The notes beneath the pieces are model-generated. The model made no database searches. It was not told where the DNA came from and saw only the letters and a program-made list of their open reading frames with translations. The translations under genes were made by a program, and so were the position numbers. A stretch of DNA of 64,000 nucleotides from contig JAIPFF010000022.1 in the NCBI GenBank assembly GCA_021736785.1, forward strand, positions 19,237-83,236, given 5' to 3'. The stretch comes from Thiohalocapsa sp. (GTDB lineage Bacteria; Pseudomonadota; Gammaproteobacteria; Chromatiales; Chromatiaceae). Position 1 is the stretch's first letter; each line of letters starts with the position of its first letter. This document shows, piece by piece, positions 51,406 to 62,084 of this stretch.

Positions 51406-52430
51406 AAACCATCATTACGACGCTGCTGGTGCTTGCCGTCGTCGTCGGCGGTGTCGCCTTGTCGGGGTGGTCCTGGTATCGGGGCTTTCTGCAGCAGCCG
51501 GTGGCTCTCGATTCGGATCGGGAGTCTTTCGTCGTCAAGCCGGGGGCGACGCTCAGAGACGTGGCCCACGAGCTTGCCGATCGCGGCTGGATCTCCAGCC
51601 GCTTCCTGTTTGTCATGATGGCCTATGAGCGTGATCAGCAGGAGTCGCTCAAGGCCGGTGAGTACGCTGTCGAGAACGGCATTCGCCCGCCGGAGTTGCT
51701 GGCACTGCTGACGAGCGGAAAATCCATCCAGTTCCCGGCGACGCTGATCCCCGGCACCACCTTCCGCGACGCACTGGCGTTGATCGCGGCGGACCCCGCA
51801 TTTCGCCATGAGCTCGAAGGTCTGTCGGACTCGGAGATCATGGCCCGGGTCGGTATCGAGGCCGAGCACCCCGAGGGCATGCTGTTCCCGGACACCTATC
51901 TGTTCGGACGCGGCACGACGGACATCGAGATCCTCAAGCGCGCCCACCGCCAGTTGCAAGATGTTCTGGCCGAAGAGTGGGAGGCGCGTGCGCCGGGTCT
52001 GCCTTACCGGAATCCTTACGAGGCACTCATCATGGCCTCCATCGTCGAGAAGGAAACCGGGCTTGCGTCCGAGCGCCCGGCGATCGCCGGTGTCTTCGTG
52101 CGCCGGCTCGAACAGGGCATGCGCCTGCAGACCGACCCCACCGTCATCTACGGTATGGGCGACGCTTACGACGGCAATATCCGGCGCGCCGATCTACAAC
52201 GTCCGACCCCCTACAATACCTATGTCATCGACGGCCTGCCGCCGACGCCGATTGCGCTGGCCGGCCGCGAGGCCATCCATGCTGCACTGCATCCGGCGGA
52301 CGGCGAGACCCTCTATTTCGTCTCCCGCGGCGACGGCAGCCACCACTTCTCGGTGTCGCTGGACGAGCACAACTGCGCCGTGCGCCACTACCAGCTCAAT
52401 CAGCCCTGTGCGGCGCTGGTGGAGCAATAA
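51402..52430 (+). CDS. mltG: Endolytic murein transglycosylase
   Basis: 342 aa from GTG 51402. An N-terminal membrane anchor (residues 3-22), a LysM-like first part (FVVKPGATLRDVAHEL), and the YceG/MltG catalytic domain with IMASIVEKETG (catalytic E218) and LQTDPTVIYGM. It cuts nascent glycan strands and sets their length in the periplasm. It is followed by tmk after 3 bases. Confidence 0.95.
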   Translation: MKTIITTLLVLAVVVGGVALSGWSWYRGFLQQPVALDSDRESFVVKPGATLRDVAHELADRGWISSRFLFVMMAYERDQQESLKAGEYAVENGIRPPELLALLTSGKSIQFPATLIPGTTFRDALALIAADPAFRHELEGLSDSEIMARVGIEAEHPEGMLFPDTYLFGRGTTDIEILKRAHRQLQDVLAEEWEARAPGLPYRNPYEALIMASIVEKETGLASERPAIAGVFVRRLEQGMRLQTDPTVIYGMGDAYDGNIRRADLQRPTPYNTYVIDGLPPTPIALAGREAIHAALHPADGETLYFVSRGDGSHHFSVSLDEHNCAVRHYQLNQPCAALVEQ

Positions 52431-53075
<645 letters not shown>

Positions 53076-53242
53076 CGACGTCGGCCCGTTTCCGGCGCCT
53101 GCCGTCACCCCGCAGGGCCTCGGCCGTTGCGGCGAGCGCATCCTCGGGACGGCCGAACAATGACCGCATTCACGTCTGCGAAGCCGAAGGCATGTTACCC
53201 TAATCCATTGTTTGATAAGCCGCTGTACGGATACTTCCGCGC

Positions 53243-54274
53243 ATGCCAGAAACGATGAAGTCATTTGATTTCGACCGACCGGAACTGCTGCCGTGGCTCG
53301 CAGGCCACTGGCGGCGGCTCTGGGACAGCTATCGTGAAGGCCGGCTCGGGCATGCGCTGCTGCTGTCGGGGCCGGCCGGTATCGGCAAGCGCCACATCGC
53401 CGATCGTTTTTCGGCAGCGCTGCTGTGCCGCGCACCCGGCGCGGACGGCACGGCGTGCGGCACCTGTACCGACTGCACGCTGGTCAGGGCCGGCAACCAC
53501 CCGGATCTGGTGCACGTGAGGCCCGAGCCCGACGCCAAGTCCCCGGAGATCCGCGCCGATGCCATCCGCACGCTTTGCGGCCAACAATCGCTGACCGCAA
53601 GCCGCGGGGAACGAAAAATCCTGCAGATCGTGCCGGCGGAAGCCATGAACCTGTTTGCGGCCAATAGCCTGCTCAAGACATTGGAAGAGCCCGTGGCCTC
53701 GTCGCTGCTGGTGCTGATCAGCGAAGATCCGAGCCGGCTGCCTGCGACTGTCACCAGCCGCTGCCAGCGGATCACGCTTCAGCCCCCGGACGCGGGCATC
53801 GGGTCAGACTGGTTGTCGGCCCGGATCGACCCTCGGCGCTTCGATGTGCCGCTGCTGCTGCGCTTGGCACACGAAGCGCCGCTGCGAGCCTTGGCGCTGG
53901 CCGACGACGAAGCGCTGGCCCGCCGCGAACAGGCCTTCGAGCAATTCGCCGCGGTGGGGCTTGGCAGCCAAGACCCCATTGCCGGCGCCGAAGCTTGGCA
54001 GACGCTGGAGCCGAGACTAGTATTGGAATGGCTGACTGCCTGGGTCAGTGATTTGCTGCGCCTCGTGCAAACGCCGAGCGCCACATACCTGAGCAGCCCG
54101 GATAAGCGCGGACCGCTCACGGACCTCGCGAAGCTAGTCGACCCCGCGCCCGTGCACCGCTACCTGCGGCACGTACTGAACTATCGGGCTCTGGTCGATG
54201 CGCCGCTCAACAAGGGCCTGCTTTACGAGGGTCTGCTGGTCGATTGGGCCAGGCTGTTCAGGGGAACCGAATGA
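53243..54274 (+). CDS. holB: DNA polymerase III delta' subunit
   Basis: 343 aa, ATG 53243. Part of the clamp-loader AAA+ family: GPAGIGKR (43-50), a zinc module with C62, C72, C75 and C78, and MNLFAANSLLKTLEEP, plus SRCQRI in place of the sensor region. Delta' works with gamma/tau and delta to load the beta clamp. The ATG of pilZ overlaps its stop. Confidence 0.94.
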   Translation: MPETMKSFDFDRPELLPWLAGHWRRLWDSYREGRLGHALLLSGPAGIGKRHIADRFSAALLCRAPGADGTACGTCTDCTLVRAGNHPDLVHVRPEPDAKSPEIRADAIRTLCGQQSLTASRGERKILQIVPAEAMNLFAANSLLKTLEEPVASSLLVLISEDPSRLPATVTSRCQRITLQPPDAGIGSDWLSARIDPRRFDVPLLLRLAHEAPLRALALADDEALARREQAFEQFAAVGLGSQDPIAGAEAWQTLEPRLVLEWLTAWVSDLLRLVQTPSATYLSSPDKRGPLTDLAKLVDPAPVHRYLRHVLNYRALVDAPLNKGLLYEGLLVDWARLFRGTE

Positions 54275-54648
54275 GAGAGCAGAGCGAAATGAATGCGCAG
54301 ACGGCCGGCGACGGGCGACATCGCATCCTCAGCTTCGTCGTCAAGGACAAGCAAACATTGCATGCCTCGTACATGCCCTTTATTGCCAACGGCGGGTTGT
54401 TTATTCCGACCATCCGGCGCTATCAACTCGGCGAGGAGTTGTTCCTGCTGTTGCAGTTGTTGGACGAGCCCGACCGCATCCCGGTGGTCGGCAAGGTCGT
54501 TTGGGTGACACCGGCGGGTGCCGAAGGCAACCGCCAAGTCGGCATCGGCATTCAGTTCAGCGACCAGGACAAGGGCGAAGTCCGGCGCAAGATCGAGGAC
54601 TATCTAGCCGGTACCGTGGAATCCGATCGCGCCACCCATACCATGTAG
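54271..54648 (+). CDS. pilZ: PilZ domain protein (type IV pilus assembly PilZ type)
   Basis: 125 aa from ATG 54271, which has AGGGGAA 6 bases upstream; an ATG six codons later is an alternative. GGLFIPTIRRYQLGEELFLLL and VVGKVVWVTPAGAEGNRQVGIGIQFSD are typical of the PilZ protein. The canonical c-di-GMP-binding RxxxR is absent, as in Pseudomonas/Xanthomonas PilZ, which does not bind c-di-GMP. It supports type IV pilus assembly and is classically encoded between holB and tatD. Confidence 0.9.
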   Translation: MREQSEMNAQTAGDGRHRILSFVVKDKQTLHASYMPFIANGGLFIPTIRRYQLGEELFLLLQLLDEPDRIPVVGKVVWVTPAGAEGNRQVGIGIQFSDQDKGEVRRKIEDYLAGTVESDRATHTM

Positions 54649-54845
54649 GAGGTGGGGTCGGATCGGATCGGTCCGCAAACACGGCAAAGGACGCCGCGCA
54701 AGTTCCCTTCACGCGGCTCCGTTTCCGGCACTCGCCGATATCGGTGTACCCTCGGCCCCGGCGGGGCGTCGCCCGCGCGGCAACCGCTCCGAAAGCCCGA
54801 CTGCGGCATTCGGTCTTTTTTCGACCCATCATCGCAAACAGTTTC

Positions 54846-55631
54846 ATGCTCGTAGATTCCCATTGTCATCTCGACCGCGTCGATCTCGGTCCTTATCAAG
54901 GCAGCTTTCCGGCGCTGCTGAGCGAGACCCGCGCCGCCGGCATCGAGCATATGCTCTGCGTCTGCATCGATCTGGAGCACTACGAGGGGATGCGCACGCT
55001 GGTCGGCGACCACGAGGACATCTCATTCTCCGTCGGCGTCCATCCGAACGAGGCCGACCGCCGCGAGCCGACCGTCGACGAGCTGGTGGGCCTGGCGGAC
55101 GACCCGCGCATTGTCGCCATCGGCGAGACCGGGCTCGACTATCACTACAACGAAGGGGATCTGGATTGGCAGCGGGCACGGTTTCGCGTGCATATCGAGG
55201 CAGCGAAAGTCTGCGGCAAGCCGCTGATCATCCATACCCGCGACGCCCGCGAGGACACCATTGCGATCATGCGCGATGCCGGCGCCGATGCCGCGGGCGG
55301 CGTCATGCACTGTTTCACCGAGACCCTCGAGATGGCGGAGCAGGCGCTCGAGCTCGGCTTTTATATCTCGTTCTCGGGCATCATCACGTTCAAGAACGCG
55401 GAGTCGCTGCGCGACGTGGCGCGGCGCGTACCGCTCGATCGGCTGCTCATCGAGACCGACTCACCCTATTTGGCGCCGGTGCCGCACCGCGGCAAAAAGA
55501 ACGAGCCGCGTTTCGTCGCCCATGTCGCCGAGTTGGTGGCCGAGTTGCGGGGACTCGAAACCGAGGCCCTGGCCGAGATAACCGCCGAGAATTTCTTCCG
55601 CCTGTTCAAGCATGCACGGCGCCCGGATTGA
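54846..55631 (+). CDS. tatD: TatD-family metal-dependent hydrolase
   Basis: 261 aa from ATG 54846; the open frame is longer to the left, but this start gives the family opening MLVDSHCHLD (H6, H8). Further metal ligands: E94 in AIGETGLDYH, His in LIIHTRDA and MHCFTE, and ETDSPYLAPVPHRGKKNEP. It is a 3'-5' exonuclease-type hydrolase (YcfH subgroup). holB-pilZ-tatD is the usual trio. Confidence 0.93.
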   Translation: MLVDSHCHLDRVDLGPYQGSFPALLSETRAAGIEHMLCVCIDLEHYEGMRTLVGDHEDISFSVGVHPNEADRREPTVDELVGLADDPRIVAIGETGLDYHYNEGDLDWQRARFRVHIEAAKVCGKPLIIHTRDAREDTIAIMRDAGADAAGGVMHCFTETLEMAEQALELGFYISFSGIITFKNAESLRDVARRVPLDRLLIETDSPYLAPVPHRGKKNEPRFVAHVAELVAELRGLETEALAEITAENFFRLFKHARRPD

Positions 55632-55708
55632 AGCACGACACGGGAAATTGCGGCCGAACCGGGGCAGGGTGATCGGCGCCGTGATCGGCGCCGGCGAGCC
55701 CGACGGGA

Positions 55709-57265
55709 TCAGCCGTCGTCGACGGGCAGCGCGTCGCCGCAGCGCACGACGCCGGTCCCGGAGGCGGCCTTTTTCTTGCCGCGCAGCGCCTCGCGCATCG
55801 CGTCGCAGACGGTGCTCAGCACCTTGATTCGGGCATAGGGCTTGTCGTCGCCTTCCACCAGCGTCCATGGTGCATGCTCGGTACTCGTGCGTGCCACCAT
55901 CTCGTTCACGGCAGCCTTATACTCCGGCGACTTTTCTCGGTTGCGCCAGTCTTCGTCGGTGATCTTGTAGCGCTTGTACGGCGTATCCTCGCGGTCCTGA
56001 AAGCGGCGCAACTGCTCATCTGCGCTGACCTGTAGCCAGAACTTGAGCAAAATGGCGCCGTTCTCGACCAGCTCTTCCTCGAACTCGTTGATCTCGCTAT
56101 AGGCGCGGCGCCACTCGGCATCGCTGGCGAAGCCCTCGACACGCTCCACCAGCACGCGCCCGTACCAAGAGCGGTCGTAGATGATCATGTGTCCGGCGCG
56201 CGGAATATGACGCCAAAACCGCCACAGGTAGTGGTGCGCCTTTTCTTCGTCCGTCGGCGCCGCCACCGGGATGGTCCGATAGAGGCGGGCGTCCACCGCG
56301 CTGGTGATACGACGAATGGCGCCGCCCTTGCCGCCGGCATCGACACCTTCGAACACCAGCACGGTCGAGCGCCGCTGCTTGTAGGCCTCCCAAGTCAGCT
56401 CGTTGATCTCTTGCTGCAGATTCTTGAGCTGTTCCTTGTAGTCGCCGCGCGAGAGCTTCAAGCTCATATCGAGCTGGTCGAGCAACGTGATCTTGGCGCT
56501 GGGCGACTCGGGTAGATCCAACGGATCCGCCGGTGTCGGCGGCTCCATCGGAATTTGCTGGCCCATGCGGGCGCGGATCGCCTGCAACAACGTCTTGCCC
56601 ACGGTGAGGTCGCGGTAACGCGTGTCCTCGGCCTCGATCAGATACCAGGGAGCGATGCCGCGGTCGCTTTGGCGGATGACGCGCTCGGCGACGTGCTCGA
56701 AGTGCTGGTATTGCTCGGAGAATTTGGACTTTTCCGGCAACATCTTCCAGCGACTGCGGTCATCGCGCGACAATTCTTTCAAGCGCCGCTTCTGGTCTTG
56801 CTCGGAGAGGTGAAACCAGAACTTGACGATCAGCACGCCGTCGTGCGTCAGCATGCGCTCGAAATCGACGATGCGCGCGATTTCGGCATCCAGCGCGGCG
56901 TCGTCGCAGAGGCCGCGGAAGCGGTGCTCGATCGGCGACAAGTACCAGCCGCCGAACAAGATCGAGATCTCCCCGCGGGGCGGCATGGCACGCCAGAAAC
57001 GCCAATAGCGCGGACGCTCCATTTCCTCGTCGCTGCGCTCCCAAAACGCGAAGGTCTGCACGCCGCGGGTGTCCAGCCATTCGTTCAGCCTGTTGACCAC
57101 TTCGCCCTTACCGGCGGCCTCGACGCCGGCGACGACGACGACCACGGCAGTGCCGCTCTCCTGCAGCTCCCGCTGCGCCTCGAGCAACTGGGTACGCAGC
57201 TCGTCGCGCTGTGCCTTGAATGCCTCTTTGCTCACCGAGCGGCCGACTTTGGTTGCTTCGAACAT
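55709..57265 (-). CDS. pap: Polyphosphate:AMP phosphotransferase (two-domain PPK2)
   Basis: 518 aa: two tandem PPK2 domains. P-loops are GVEAAGKG (47-54) and GVDAGGKGG (near 306-314). ERSDEEMERPRYWRFWRAMPP and the later DRSWYGRVLVERVEGF are typical. Class II PPK2 proteins use polyphosphate to turn AMP into ADP. In the first domain the P-loop has Glu in place of the usual Asp, as in other two-domain members where the C-terminal half is the active one. It is convergent with tatD. Confidence 0.92.
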   Translation of the reverse strand: MFEATKVGRSVSKEAFKAQRDELRTQLLEAQRELQESGTAVVVVVAGVEAAGKGEVVNRLNEWLDTRGVQTFAFWERSDEEMERPRYWRFWRAMPPRGEISILFGGWYLSPIEHRFRGLCDDAALDAEIARIVDFERMLTHDGVLIVKFWFHLSEQDQKRRLKELSRDDRSRWKMLPEKSKFSEQYQHFEHVAERVIRQSDRGIAPWYLIEAEDTRYRDLTVGKTLLQAIRARMGQQIPMEPPTPADPLDLPESPSAKITLLDQLDMSLKLSRGDYKEQLKNLQQEINELTWEAYKQRRSTVLVFEGVDAGGKGGAIRRITSAVDARLYRTIPVAAPTDEEKAHHYLWRFWRHIPRAGHMIIYDRSWYGRVLVERVEGFASDAEWRRAYSEINEFEEELVENGAILLKFWLQVSADEQLRRFQDREDTPYKRYKITDEDWRNREKSPEYKAAVNEMVARTSTEHAPWTLVEGDDKPYARIKVLSTVCDAMREALRGKKKAASGTGVVRCGDALPVDDG

Positions 57266-57360
57266 GGTGGTTTCTCGTTCTCCGGCACTCTTCGATGCGT
57301 CTCGCCGACGGTATCGCCCGCGGCAATTCGATTGCGAGAGCTAAATGGTGGGGTTCGGGT

Positions 57361-57822
57361 TTACGCGCTCCTGATACCGTCTTCGGCACTGCGCGGGCTG
57401 CTCGACGCCGCGCCGTCGACCGGGCAACTGCGGCCCTCGCTGTCGACCGCCACATACACAAAACGCCCGCTCGCGACCTGATGCACGTCTTCCGGCAGCG
57501 ACTCCCGGCTGGCCCAGGCGCTGACGTCGACGGACATCGAGGTCCTGCCGACACGCTCCAAACGCGCGTACAGGTCGACCAGATCGCCGACCCGCACCGG
57601 CGATAGGAAACGAAACTCCTGCACCGAAATCGTCGCCACGCGTCCTCCGCAGCGAGCGATCGCGACCGTCGAGCCGGCCACGTCCGCTTGGGACAACAAC
57701 CAGCCGCCGAAAATATCGCCGTAGGGGTTGGTATCGGCCGGCATCGCGAGCACGCGCAAGGCCAGTTGCCATTCGTCGAGGTGGTGCCGTGGCCGGCTTG
57801 GCGGAAGCAGCTTGGAAGTCAT
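57361..57822 (-). CDS. Acyl-CoA thioesterase (hotdog fold, YciA-like)
   Basis: 153 aa. TNPYGDIFGGWLLSQADVAG (31-50) is the typical hotdog active-site stretch with the catalytic Asp, followed by VATISVQEFRFLSPVRVGDLVDL. YciA-like enzymes hydrolyse medium- and long-chain acyl-CoA in the cytosol. The C-terminal 15 residues are Ser-rich. The gene lies upstream of the polyphosphate:AMP phosphotransferase gene, 95 bases away, on the same strand. Confidence 0.88.
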   Translation of the reverse strand: MTSKLLPPSRPRHHLDEWQLALRVLAMPADTNPYGDIFGGWLLSQADVAGSTVAIARCGGRVATISVQEFRFLSPVRVGDLVDLYARLERVGRTSMSVDVSAWASRESLPEDVHQVASGRFVYVAVDSEGRSCPVDGAASSSPRSAEDGIRSA

Positions 57823-57987
57823 CGGTCAACAGGAGGCGAGGGCATGCGTCGATAGTCGCATACCGCCACGGGATGTGCAGCACTTGCATCGAACATGAGC
57901 GGCGCATCAATCGCGAAAACCGAATCGTTGTCGCGCCCGGATGGCACGGACAAGGCCGGGGGCGCGCAATCGCCCGGCATTCCCGGA

Positions 57988-59121
57988 TCAACCGCCGAGC
58001 TCCGTCGCGCACTCGGCGGTCAGTGCAATCGCCCGCTCGAGTTGCTCGACGGGGGTGTAGAAGTGGGGCGAAAAGCGCAGGCCGCCACCGCGGCTCGCGC
58101 ACATCAGGCCGCGCGCCATCAATGCCTTGTAAAGGGCCTGTTGATCGACCCCCGGCACGCGGAAGGTGACGATGCCGGCGCGACGGTGCGCCTCGCGCGG
58201 GGTCAGCAGTTGCCAGCCGCGGGCATCGACGGCCTCGATGAGCCGCTGCGTGCGTGCCGCGATGTCGTCGGCGACGCGCGGTAGGCCGACCTGCTGCAGC
58301 AGCGAGACCGCCGCCTCCAGTGCGTGAGCACCGAGCAGGTTCGGACTGCCGCACTCGAAGCGGCGCGCATCCGCCGCCGGCTGCCAGTCCGGTCGGTCGA
58401 AGTCGCCCATGTCCTGCACCATGTGCCAACCGAACTGCGTCAGCCGCAGTGAATCGCGCAGCGCCGGATTGCACCAAAACACCGCAAGGCCCTCGGGACC
58501 GAGCAGCCATTTATGGCCATCTGCGGCGATGAAGTCGACGGGCGTTCGGCGCAGGTCGAAGGGCAGGGCGCCGAGCCCCTGGATGCCATCCACGCAGAGC
58601 AGAATTCCGCGCCGGCGGCATTCCCCGCCCAAGCGCGCGAGATCCAATCGCAAACCGCTTGCGTACTGCACCCAGCTCACCGCCACCAGACGGGTCCTGT
58701 CGTCGCAAAGCGCCATCAGGTCGGCTTCCGGATCGTCGGCCGCCGACAAGTCCAGCCCGCGCCAGCTCACGCCGCGCTCCGCCAGCGCCTGCCAGACGAT
58801 CCGGTTCGACGGAAACTCCTGCGCGATACCGACGATGTTGTCGCCGTCACGCCAGTCCAGCCCCTGGGCCACGACGGACAGGGCCTCGGAGGTACTCTTC
58901 ATCAAGGCGATCTCTTGCGCACCGCCGGCGCCGATGAGCTCCGCCAGGTGGTCGCGAAGACGGGCCTCCGTCGCCAGCCAGCGCGGGTACTGCTGCGAGC
59001 CCGTGCTCCCGTTCTCCGCCGCGAAACGCTGCACGGCCTCCACGCTGCGTCTCGGCCAGGGCGAGACCGCGGCATGGTTGAGATAAAGAACGTCTTCGGA
59101 CAGCGCGAAATCGGGGTGCAT
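57988..59121 (-). CDS. PLP-dependent aminotransferase class V / cysteine-desulfurase-like
   Basis: 377 aa. Fold-type I: YLNHAAVSPWPRRSVEAV at the start, STSEALSVVAQGL (phosphate), DGIQGLGALPFDL (Asp for PLP nitrogen), and DGHKWLLGPEG with the PLP lysine near residue 203. It resembles isopenicillin-N epimerase/SufS-type proteins, but the flexible loop with the catalytic Cys that a desulfurase needs is not evident, so it is probably a different class V enzyme. No iron-sulfur assembly genes are near. The substrate is unknown. Confidence 0.85.
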   Translation of the reverse strand: MHPDFALSEDVLYLNHAAVSPWPRRSVEAVQRFAAENGSTGSQQYPRWLATEARLRDHLAELIGAGGAQEIALMKSTSEALSVVAQGLDWRDGDNIVGIAQEFPSNRIVWQALAERGVSWRGLDLSAADDPEADLMALCDDRTRLVAVSWVQYASGLRLDLARLGGECRRRGILLCVDGIQGLGALPFDLRRTPVDFIAADGHKWLLGPEGLAVFWCNPALRDSLRLTQFGWHMVQDMGDFDRPDWQPAADARRFECGSPNLLGAHALEAAVSLLQQVGLPRVADDIAARTQRLIEAVDARGWQLLTPREAHRRAGIVTFRVPGVDQQALYKALMARGLMCASRGGGLRFSPHFYTPVEQLERAIALTAECATELGG

Positions 59122-59228
59122 CTCGAAAGTCTCCTGCTGCGGTCTTGGCGGCTGCGCGGCGCGGCGAATCCGCCGCTGCGATTGCGCAGAGAGTCGCGCA
59201 AGCCGAAATGAATCTCAAGCACAATGAA

Positions 59229-59258
59229 TTGAAAAAAAGATGTCGAGCGGTGTATTTT
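59229..59258 (+). promoter_or_regulatory. Candidate sigma-70 promoter of the sensor-kinase operon
   Basis: TTGAAA (59229-59234), an 18-base spacer and TATTTT (59253-59258). Transcription would begin near 59265, about 45 bases before the kinase ATG at 59310. It lies in the divergent spacer with the aminotransferase gene, which is AT-rich compared with its surroundings. Confidence 0.45.
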
Positions 59259-59309
59259 GCAATTGTCATGATCGCCCGTGCCGGCACGCTCGACGACTGA
59301 GTCATTGCA

Positions 59310-62084
59310 ATGGCCTTTCCACCCATCAAGCTGCGCACCGCCTTTCGCGTCTTCGTGGCGATTTCGCTGGTCGGATTGATCAGCCTGAGCTTGGGCGTGC
59401 TGCTCTACAATTTCTCGGTCGAGTCCCGGCAGCGGGCCGCTCAACTGCGCGCCGACTTCGTCGAGCAGCAAAAGCAGAGTGTTCGCCGCGAAGTCGAGCG
59501 CTTCGCCGAGCGCGTTGAATACCGTAAATCAGTATTGCCCGTCTCCGCCCGGGAACGCAGTCGCCTGCGCGTCGAGCAGGGTCATATCGTCGCCTCCAAC
59601 ATCCATGACTACGACTCGGCTCGCCTGTCCGGAGACGAAATCAAAGAGCAAATACTGCGCTCGCTGCGCGCCATCCGCTTTGACGACAACATCGGGTACT
59701 TCTTCGTCGTCGATCTGCAGGGTACGGTCATCATGCATGCCCTGCGCCCCGAACTGGAAGGGCGTCGTGCTTCGACACTCCGTGACTCGCGGGGCCGCCC
59801 GTTCATCGGAACGCTGCTCGAGCAGGTCCGGGTCGGCGGCGAAGGCGCGGTTACCTACACCTTCACCAAACCCGGTATGCCGGGCAATGACTTCCTGAAG
59901 GTCACCTATGCGAAGCGCTTCGATGCATACGGCTGGATGATCGGCACCGGCGTCTACTTGGATGACCTCGAGCATCAGGAAAAGCGGGAATTGCTCGCCG
60001 AAATCACTCAAGTTCGATATGGCAAGAACGGGTACCTGTTCGTCGACGATTGGAACGGCTTGGTGCTTGCCCACGGAGCCCAGCCCGAGCTGGTCGGGAC
60101 CAATATCTGGGATTTCGAGGATTCGAACGGTGTCAAGGTCGTACAGCAGCTGATCGCCGCGGCGAGGCAAGACGACGGCGACTTTGTCTATTATGCCTGG
60201 CGAAAGCCGGATTCCGAGCAGGAGCGCCCGAAGGTATCGTTTGCAACGGGAATCCCGGATTGGCGATGGATGATAGGCAGCGGGCTTTATACCGATGACG
60301 TCGAGCAAGATATCGCGCTGATGCAGCAGAGCCTTAATAGGCACCTGCGCGACGGCATCGTACGTATTGTTTTGGGCGGGGCGTTCCTGGGGCTATTGCT
60401 GTTCCTGTTCGTGGATCGTTTCTATCGCTGGCTCATGATCGACTTCGGCCGGTTTCAGGCCTTTTTCGATCAGGCCGCCGTGTCCGACTTGCCGATGCAG
60501 GAATCCGCGCTGCGGTTTCGCGAGTTGCAGCAGCAGGCGCGCTATGCCAACCGGATGCTGGAAGACAAGATCAACGCGCGCAAAAAACTCGAAGACTACC
60601 AAGCGCATTTGCAGGACTTGGTCGCCGAGCGTACGCGAGGGCTCGAGGAGCAGACCCGGGCGCTTGCGTTGGCGCGGGACCAGGCCGATGCAGCGAACCG
60701 GGCCAAGTCCGCGTTCCTTGCGAACATGTCCCACGAGCTGCGCACGCCGCTCAACGCGGTGCTCGGCTTCACGCGGCTGATGCACAGAGATGCGGCTGTC
60801 CCGAGCAGACACCGGGAAAACCTTGCGGTAGTCGACCGTAGCGGCGAGCACTTGCTTGGCCTGATCAACAACATCCTGGATATGGCGAAGGTGGAGTCCG
60901 GGCGCATCGACGTGCGCGCCGAGGTATTCGATGTGCGCGCCATGCTCGACGATCTGCTGATCTTGACCAAGCCCCGCGCCGATGCGAAAGCCTTGACCCT
61001 CTCCCTCGAGCGCGGCCCGAATTTGCCGCGTTTTCTGCAGGCCGACGCGTCGAAACTGCGCCAGATCATCATGAATCTGCTCGGTAACGCCCTCAAGTTC
61101 ACCGACCTGGGCGGCGTGCGCATCGGCGCCGATTGCGCCACCGACCGGCACGGCAGACTGTTCCTCGAGATCACCGTGAACGACACGGGGCGAGGTATCC
61201 CTCAGGCGGATTTGCAGGCCGTGTTCGAGCCATTCCGGCAGGTGGGCATTGCCGAGGGAGAAGGCACTGGACTCGGTCTCAGCATCTCCCGGCGCCTCGT
61301 CGAACTATTGGGCGGCGACATCGCGGTGTGCAGCTCGACGGGACAGGGAACGACCTTCGGCCTTTCGATTCCCGTGGAGCGCACAGGGCCGATCATGCGC
61401 GCAGGCGATCCGCCGCCCGTCATCGGCCTCGCGCCCGGCCAGCCGCCGCAGCGTCACCTGATCGTCGAGGACAATCCCGCCAATCGCAGGCTTCTGCGCA
61501 GCTTGCTGGAGGGCGTCGGCATCGAGGTGCACGAGGCCGTCGACGGGCTGAGCGGCCTGGAAACCTTTGTTTCTTTGCGACCTTCAGTGGTCTGGATGGA
61601 CCTGCGGATGCCCAACATGGACGGCGTGGAGGCCGCGGCAGCGATTCGCCGATCCGACGGCGGCGGCGACTGCCGTATCATTGCCGTGACGGCGAGCGTG
61701 TTTCGCGACGAGCAAGAGCGGCTTCTGAAGAGCGGCTTCGACGGCTTCATGCGCAAGCCCTATCGAGAAGAGGAGCTGATGCGCCGGCTCGAGCAGGTGG
61801 TCGGCCTCAGGCTGCTGCGGGCCAACGCGCCGCAGCTGGATGGCGACTCCCCGGCACCGGTGCCGGATCCGGCGGAGTTGCCGCGGAACTGGGTAACGGA
61901 GTTTCTCGACGCCGTGCGCATAGGCCACGTCAATAAAATGCACCGAAGTCTGGACCACATCGGTCAAAGCCTTCCAGCGCAAGCCGACTACCTGCGCGCG
62001 CTGACCAACGCCTACGACTTCGAGCGGCTCACGGAGCACCTGCAAACGGCGCTCGGCGACACGCAAAAGGAGACCGCTTCATGA
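59310..62084 (+). CDS. Hybrid sensor histidine kinase with tandem Cache domains
   Basis: 924 aa. A membrane helix (about 12-34), a large periplasmic sensor with two similar Cache_2-type units (YFFVVDLQGTVIMHALRPELEG and YLFVDDWNGLVLAHGAQPELVG), a second helix (about 351-371), a coiled coil, HisKA with the phospho-acceptor H475 (SHELRTPLN), HATPase_c (N-box NLLGNALKFT, DTGRGI, GTGLGLSI), and a C-terminal receiver with D764 (WMDLRMPNMDG). A phosphorelay from a small-ligand signal is likely. No strong ribosome-binding site before ATG 59310. It overlaps the next gene by four bases. Confidence 0.93.
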   Translation: MAFPPIKLRTAFRVFVAISLVGLISLSLGVLLYNFSVESRQRAAQLRADFVEQQKQSVRREVERFAERVEYRKSVLPVSARERSRLRVEQGHIVASNIHDYDSARLSGDEIKEQILRSLRAIRFDDNIGYFFVVDLQGTVIMHALRPELEGRRASTLRDSRGRPFIGTLLEQVRVGGEGAVTYTFTKPGMPGNDFLKVTYAKRFDAYGWMIGTGVYLDDLEHQEKRELLAEITQVRYGKNGYLFVDDWNGLVLAHGAQPELVGTNIWDFEDSNGVKVVQQLIAAARQDDGDFVYYAWRKPDSEQERPKVSFATGIPDWRWMIGSGLYTDDVEQDIALMQQSLNRHLRDGIVRIVLGGAFLGLLLFLFVDRFYRWLMIDFGRFQAFFDQAAVSDLPMQESALRFRELQQQARYANRMLEDKINARKKLEDYQAHLQDLVAERTRGLEEQTRALALARDQADAANRAKSAFLANMSHELRTPLNAVLGFTRLMHRDAAVPSRHRENLAVVDRSGEHLLGLINNILDMAKVESGRIDVRAEVFDVRAMLDDLLILTKPRADAKALTLSLERGPNLPRFLQADASKLRQIIMNLLGNALKFTDLGGVRIGADCATDRHGRLFLEITVNDTGRGIPQADLQAVFEPFRQVGIAEGEGTGLGLSISRRLVELLGGDIAVCSSTGQGTTFGLSIPVERTGPIMRAGDPPPVIGLAPGQPPQRHLIVEDNPANRRLLRSLLEGVGIEVHEAVDGLSGLETFVSLRPSVVWMDLRMPNMDGVEAAAAIRRSDGGGDCRIIAVTASVFRDEQERLLKSGFDGFMRKPYREEELMRRLEQVVGLRLLRANAPQLDGDSPAPVPDPAELPRNWVTEFLDAVRIGHVNKMHRSLDHIGQSLPAQADYLRALTNAYDFERLTEHLQTALGDTQKETAS

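Noticed and set aside
54800..54830. T-run after a GC-rich stretch, possible terminator between pilZ and tatD
   Set aside because: The only stem before TCTTTTTT is about 4 bp (CCGA/TCGG), too weak to call.
57988..59121. Cysteine desulfurase (SufS/CsdA) assignment
   Set aside because: The family fold fits, but the active-site Cys loop is not evident and no Fe-S assembly genes are nearby.
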